NCBI RefSeq assembly: GCF_002954245.1
Contig: NZ_PPTG01000048.1
Location: 620,001-684,000, forward strand
Direction of reading: 5' to 3'
Length of the DNA stretch: 64,000 bases
Source: Cryobacterium aureum
GTDB lineage: Bacteria > Actinomycetota > Actinomycetes > Actinomycetales > Microbacteriaceae
The number at the start of each line of letters is the position of its first letter. Positions within the stretch are counted from its first letter, which is position 1. Positions 61,231 through 64,000 of the stretch are shown here, in pieces. A program made the position numbers and the translations under genes. Below the pieces are notes generated by a model. It was not told the DNA's origin, did not search any database, and was given only the letters and a program-made list of their open reading frames with translations.

Positions 61231-61416
61231 GGGGTCGGCGGCATCGAATGCGGCATGTTCGCTGTAGCTGATTCCCGGACGTACTGTCGTCGCGTCGGCC
61301 CAAATGGGCTCGAGATCATGGACGAGCATGCGGGTCTGTCGGTCGCGTGATCGCGCCTGGAGGGTGCGGGCGGCGGGTTGGCTGGCGAACCCGAGGCAGA
61401 GGAACAGGAAGGTCCA

Positions 61417-61718
61417 ATGATCGATATCAACCTGAACGGCACGGGACTTCCCGGCAGTGGGCTGATGCGCATCATCGTCGGGGCGGTCACGAGACCATCG
61501 GCCTCATGCTCAGCGTTCTCGCCCTTATCGTCGCGGCGACCGTCTAGGGATTCGGCGCCAAGTCGTCCACCCCGCACCTCGTCTCCCGCGGCAAGACAGG
61601 CGTCAGGGTGGCTGGCGGCGCCGCGATCATCTGCGGAGTGGCCGTCACACTCGTCAACTTCTTCTGGAACGTCGGCCAGTCCCTCGGACCCTGCGAATCC
61701 AAACGGAGCAATCGATGA
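61417..61718 (+). pseudogene. Broken DUF6112-like conjugative-element gene
   Basis: MIDINLNGTGLPGSGLMRII followed by VGAV is in frame from the ATG at 61417. After a frameshift near 61490 the sequence reads TIGLMLSVLALIVAATV, then TAG, then GFGAKSSTPHLVSRGKTGVR and VAGGAAIICGVAVTLVNFFW. The TAG stands where relatives have a TGG tryptophan (VVWGFGA). Two hydrophobic helices and the SRGKTG turn identify the small membrane proteins (DUF6112) carried by actinobacterial integrative conjugative elements. Two independent lesions make it a pseudogene. Confidence 0.72.
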
Positions 61719-61801
61719 GCGTGTTCGATGTGCCGGTCGCAACGAATGTCTGCACCGACGTCGGCCACATCTCTGCCCCGGTCGTCGCCGCCCCGTTTAT
61801 G
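61715..61801 (+). pseudogene. 5' fragment of a TrbL-like conjugal membrane protein gene
   Basis: ATGAGCGTG overlaps the DUF6112 stop by four bases, as in intact elements, and encodes MSVFDVPVATNVCTDVGHIS followed by APVVAAPF. This matches the start of the large conjugal transfer membrane protein that follows DUF6112 (MSVFDVPV...VCD..G). After about 29 codons the resemblance ends and the frame becomes Arg/Ser-rich with no hydrophobic helices. Confidence 0.6.
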
Positions 61802-62226
61802 GGCCTCCACGATTCACGACCGTCGAATTCATCTGAGCAGGAATCCTTTAGCGGCCGGCAGGAGACGCCGAGCAACCGTCTGCTCCTGGCACCGTCTGCG
61901 TTAAGGCGCCGCTTGCACGCGGATCCCCGTCACCTCTGGGGCGTCGCCCCCGAAGCCGCGATCAGGGCCGTGAGGCAGCCGGGCCGGGGTCAGCCGGGTT
62001 GCTATCGCCTGTGCGGAGAAGATTCATTCGGATGTGCCGACATGGTGCTGGTGCAAAACGACCGCCTGCCGGAGCGCCGGCACCCCATTGAACGGGCATC
62101 GGGTTGCAGCTGTGGTTGGTGCTGTGGGGCCTCGCGGGTGCGATCAGATGGGGAACTTGGCCGGCGAGAAGGTGCCCTGCAGGGGCCTTAAGGTGAGAGA
62201 GAACCATACAAGCGACAGGAGTAGCG

Positions 62227-63600
62227 ATGAGCAGCGAGATCGAACTGGTGAGTGACGGGGACGGTCTCGTGGCCTTTGGCGCTTCAGCCGATGTCGAGCG
62301 GTTTTTCCTTTCGACGGGGCTAGACCGGGCGCCGTCGCGGAAGCTTGATCTTCATCGGCTTTGGTCGTTCTCTGGCACCGGCGCGGCGGCCGCGCAAGTA
62401 GGCGCGGATCTCGCGGCGAACTCTGGTCGGTGGGTGAAGCTGACCGCCGAGTCGGCCGAGGCCATAAAGGAATTCGGATTGATGGCGACGAAAACCCCCG
62501 GGGTCAGCCACGCGATGATTGGTAATCCCGGCGATATCAAGAAGTGGCTTCAAATCTCAAACCCGACCGTATTGCTTAGTGGGCCGTTCGCTCTGACCGC
62601 CCTGTCCACGATGATGCAACAGCGCGCGATGCAGCAGCAGATGGATGAGATTGTTGAATACCTCCGGGAGCTCGACGAAAAGGTCGACGATATACTGCGA
62701 AGCCAGAAGGACGCAGTTCTAGCGGACATGATCGGCGTCGACCTGATCATCGAAGACGCCCTTACTGTGCGTAACCACGTCGGGCGAGTCTCCGAGGTCA
62801 CCTGGTCGAAGGTGCAAGCCTGTGGCATGACGCTAGCGCGCACGCAGGGCTACTCGCTTCTTCAACTCGACAACATCGCCGAGAAGCTCGAGAAGAAAGC
62901 AGATCTCGGAGAAATCGCCCGGGCGACCAAAGAAGCCGAGCCAAGGGTGTTCGAATGGCTCAAGGTCCTGGCGCGGACGGTTCAACTTCAGGACGGGGTC
63001 TCAATACTCGAACTCGACCGAGTGCTCGACGCTGCGCCTTCTGATCTGGAGACTCACCGATTCGGACTGGCTCAAGCACGTCAGAATCGTGTCGACCTCA
63101 TCGCGCGCACGACGGCACGCATTCTGGCCCAGATGCACGCGACTGTGCAGCGCGCGAACGCTAAAGTCATTCTCAACCCGTTCGACTCCCCGGCGGCGGT
63201 GAAATCGAGCAATCAAGTCGCGGTCGGCGTCCTTGAATTCCGTGGGCGGCTCGGGATCGCGTCGGGCCACGAGTCCGAGAACGCGAGACGATGGGGTCAG
63301 GCCGTCGCTGACGCGCGAGACAAAGCTTTTGCATCTGCATCGGGAGGGGTCAATGTTGCCGGGCGTATTGGGGCCGAAACCTTCTACCGGGCCACCGAAT
63401 CTTTCCGCGCGATTGACATCGACGGCGACGGTATCCCTGATAAGCCGCGGGCAATCGCTGCTGCGGAGAATGCAAGTGCAGCCGTCAAGGGTGCTACTTC
63501 CGGGGTTACCGGCGCACTCGGGTCCATTTTGAATCGTAGGACAGATAAGAAGGCGTCCTCCGAACAATCAACTCTTGAGGCCGCCCCTGACAAGTCTTGA
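62227..63600 (+). CDS. Large hypothetical protein with coiled coil, unknown family
   Basis: A 457-residue protein. Residues about 115-125 are hydrophobic (VLLSGPFALTALS), directly followed by a charged coiled-coil stretch, MMQQRAMQQQMDEIVEYLRE to LDEKVDDILRSQKDA. A mainly helical middle (NIAEKLEKKADLGEIARATK, ARTTARILAQMHATVQRANA) follows. Near residue 400 is AIDIDGDGIPDKPRAIAAAE, an EF-hand/dockerin-like calcium loop (DxDGDGxPD). There is no signal peptide. The start is ATG at 62227 with AGGAG upstream. It is intact in an otherwise decayed accessory region, so selection or recent arrival is likely. I do not recognise the family. Confidence 0.75.
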   Translation: MSSEIELVSDGDGLVAFGASADVERFFLSTGLDRAPSRKLDLHRLWSFSGTGAAAAQVGADLAANSGRWVKLTAESAEAIKEFGLMATKTPGVSHAMIGNPGDIKKWLQISNPTVLLSGPFALTALSTMMQQRAMQQQMDEIVEYLRELDEKVDDILRSQKDAVLADMIGVDLIIEDALTVRNHVGRVSEVTWSKVQACGMTLARTQGYSLLQLDNIAEKLEKKADLGEIARATKEAEPRVFEWLKVLARTVQLQDGVSILELDRVLDAAPSDLETHRFGLAQARQNRVDLIARTTARILAQMHATVQRANAKVILNPFDSPAAVKSSNQVAVGVLEFRGRLGIASGHESENARRWGQAVADARDKAFASASGGVNVAGRIGAETFYRATESFRAIDIDGDGIPDKPRAIAAAENASAAVKGATSGVTGALGSILNRRTDKKASSEQSTLEAAPDKS

Positions 63601-64000
63601 TCTGCGCGCGTGTGCTTCTGTGACTCACCGCGCTCGGCACGACGGTACTTGATGGTCCATCGCATCCGGGCGTCAAATTCAGATGAACCCGTCTCCTGCG
63701 ACGAACGAACGTCGACTGACGCCGCGCGCAGCCGCCCAGCCGTGAGCGTCCGCACGCCGAAGTCTGGTCGGCGGATCGTTCACACGGACTGGACGCTGCC
63801 GCGCCAACTTTTGACTGCGGCCCTTTCGGCGTCCCTGAGCCAGGGTGAAGCGAGGAGCGCGTCGAGGCCGAGGCCGAGGAACGCAGCGCGAAATGCACCT
63901 ACGGTCGTCCAGACCGACACAGCGTCTCAATCTCCGGTTCCGCACTGTTTCGATTCGACGTGGCCGCCCGGAGGTCACCGAGTCGAACGGATCCGAGATA
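63601..64000. other. Window end, no supported gene
   Basis: No frame on either strand shows a ribosome binding site or recognisable protein features. The open frames are Arg/Ser/Pro-rich, as expected of non-coding high-GC sequence. Confidence 0.45.

Noticed and set aside
60865..61329. 154-codon minus-strand frame starting MLVHDLEPIWADATTV
   Set aside because: It looked protein-like at first, but the opposite strand encodes the conserved IS30 segment NENTNGLLRQYFPK, which explains the composition.
1..64000. CRISPR arrays, rRNA operons, intact insertion sequences or prophage
   Set aside because: No regularly spaced repeats, no rRNA sequence, and no complete transposase or phage gene was seen anywhere in the window.

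Overview
The window is high-GC chromosomal DNA from an actinobacterium. Gene content and order point to a Microbacteriaceae-type organism: glnA2-glnE next to panB, an aceE-fasR-fabD-fabH-acpP-fabF cluster, GAF-ANTAR proteins, an LCP protein, DUF3145, and an actinobacterial bifunctional exonuclease/polymerase. Family-level placement is an inference from protein resemblance. No 16S rRNA is present. Many genes appear leaderless: a TANNNT box ends six or seven bases before the start codon.

Layout. 1-9.5 kb is core housekeeping: glnE (cut by the window edge), glnA2, panB, a small conserved protein, map, ppgK, the RNase P RNA, a coiled-coil/zinc-ribbon protein, a NIF3-like protein, two GAF-ANTAR proteins and tRNA-Val(UAC). 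9.5-18 kb holds an AhpE peroxiredoxin, then pyruvate dehydrogenase E1 followed by the regulator and enzymes of type II fatty acid synthesis. 18-28.2 kb is mixed: DUF3145, a methyltransferase, a disulfide reductase-like flavoprotein, a polymerase-I-like protein, lipoproteins, a CASTOR/POLLUX-type channel, a broken DUF1905/YdeI gene and small enzymes. 28.4-36.5 kb is a complete respiratory nitrate reductase operon in the order narG-narH-narJ-narI-narK.

36.5-43.3 kb alternates intact genes (LCP protein, lipoprotein, membrane protein, PRISE-type reductase, YkvA protein) with decayed ones (GNAT, AAA kinase, PhzF, the 5' end of yidC, a cation-transporter fragment).

43.3-58.4 kb is the most interesting part. 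One long minus-strand run, mostly with 4-base start/stop overlaps, encodes a Dpp-type ABC transporter, MurQ, AnmK, a GNAT, an MFS permease, an internally deleted L-Ala-D/L-Glu epimerase and a class-C-beta-lactamase-like hydrolase. It diverges from an RpiR-family (MurR-like) regulator that abuts a D-lactate dehydrogenase-type FAD/Fe-S enzyme. I read it as a peptidoglycan-fragment (anhydro-MurNAc) scavenging locus: import, AnmK phosphorylation to MurNAc-6-P, MurQ cleavage to GlcNAc-6-P plus D-lactate, and oxidation of that D-lactate into the electron transport chain. This functional reading is inference; the families are recognised from sequence.

58.4-64 kb is an accessory and decaying region: a Fic-domain core, an SRPBCC protein, an IS30 transposase fragment, broken conjugative-element genes (DUF6112 and a TrbL-like start), and two proteins of unknown function.
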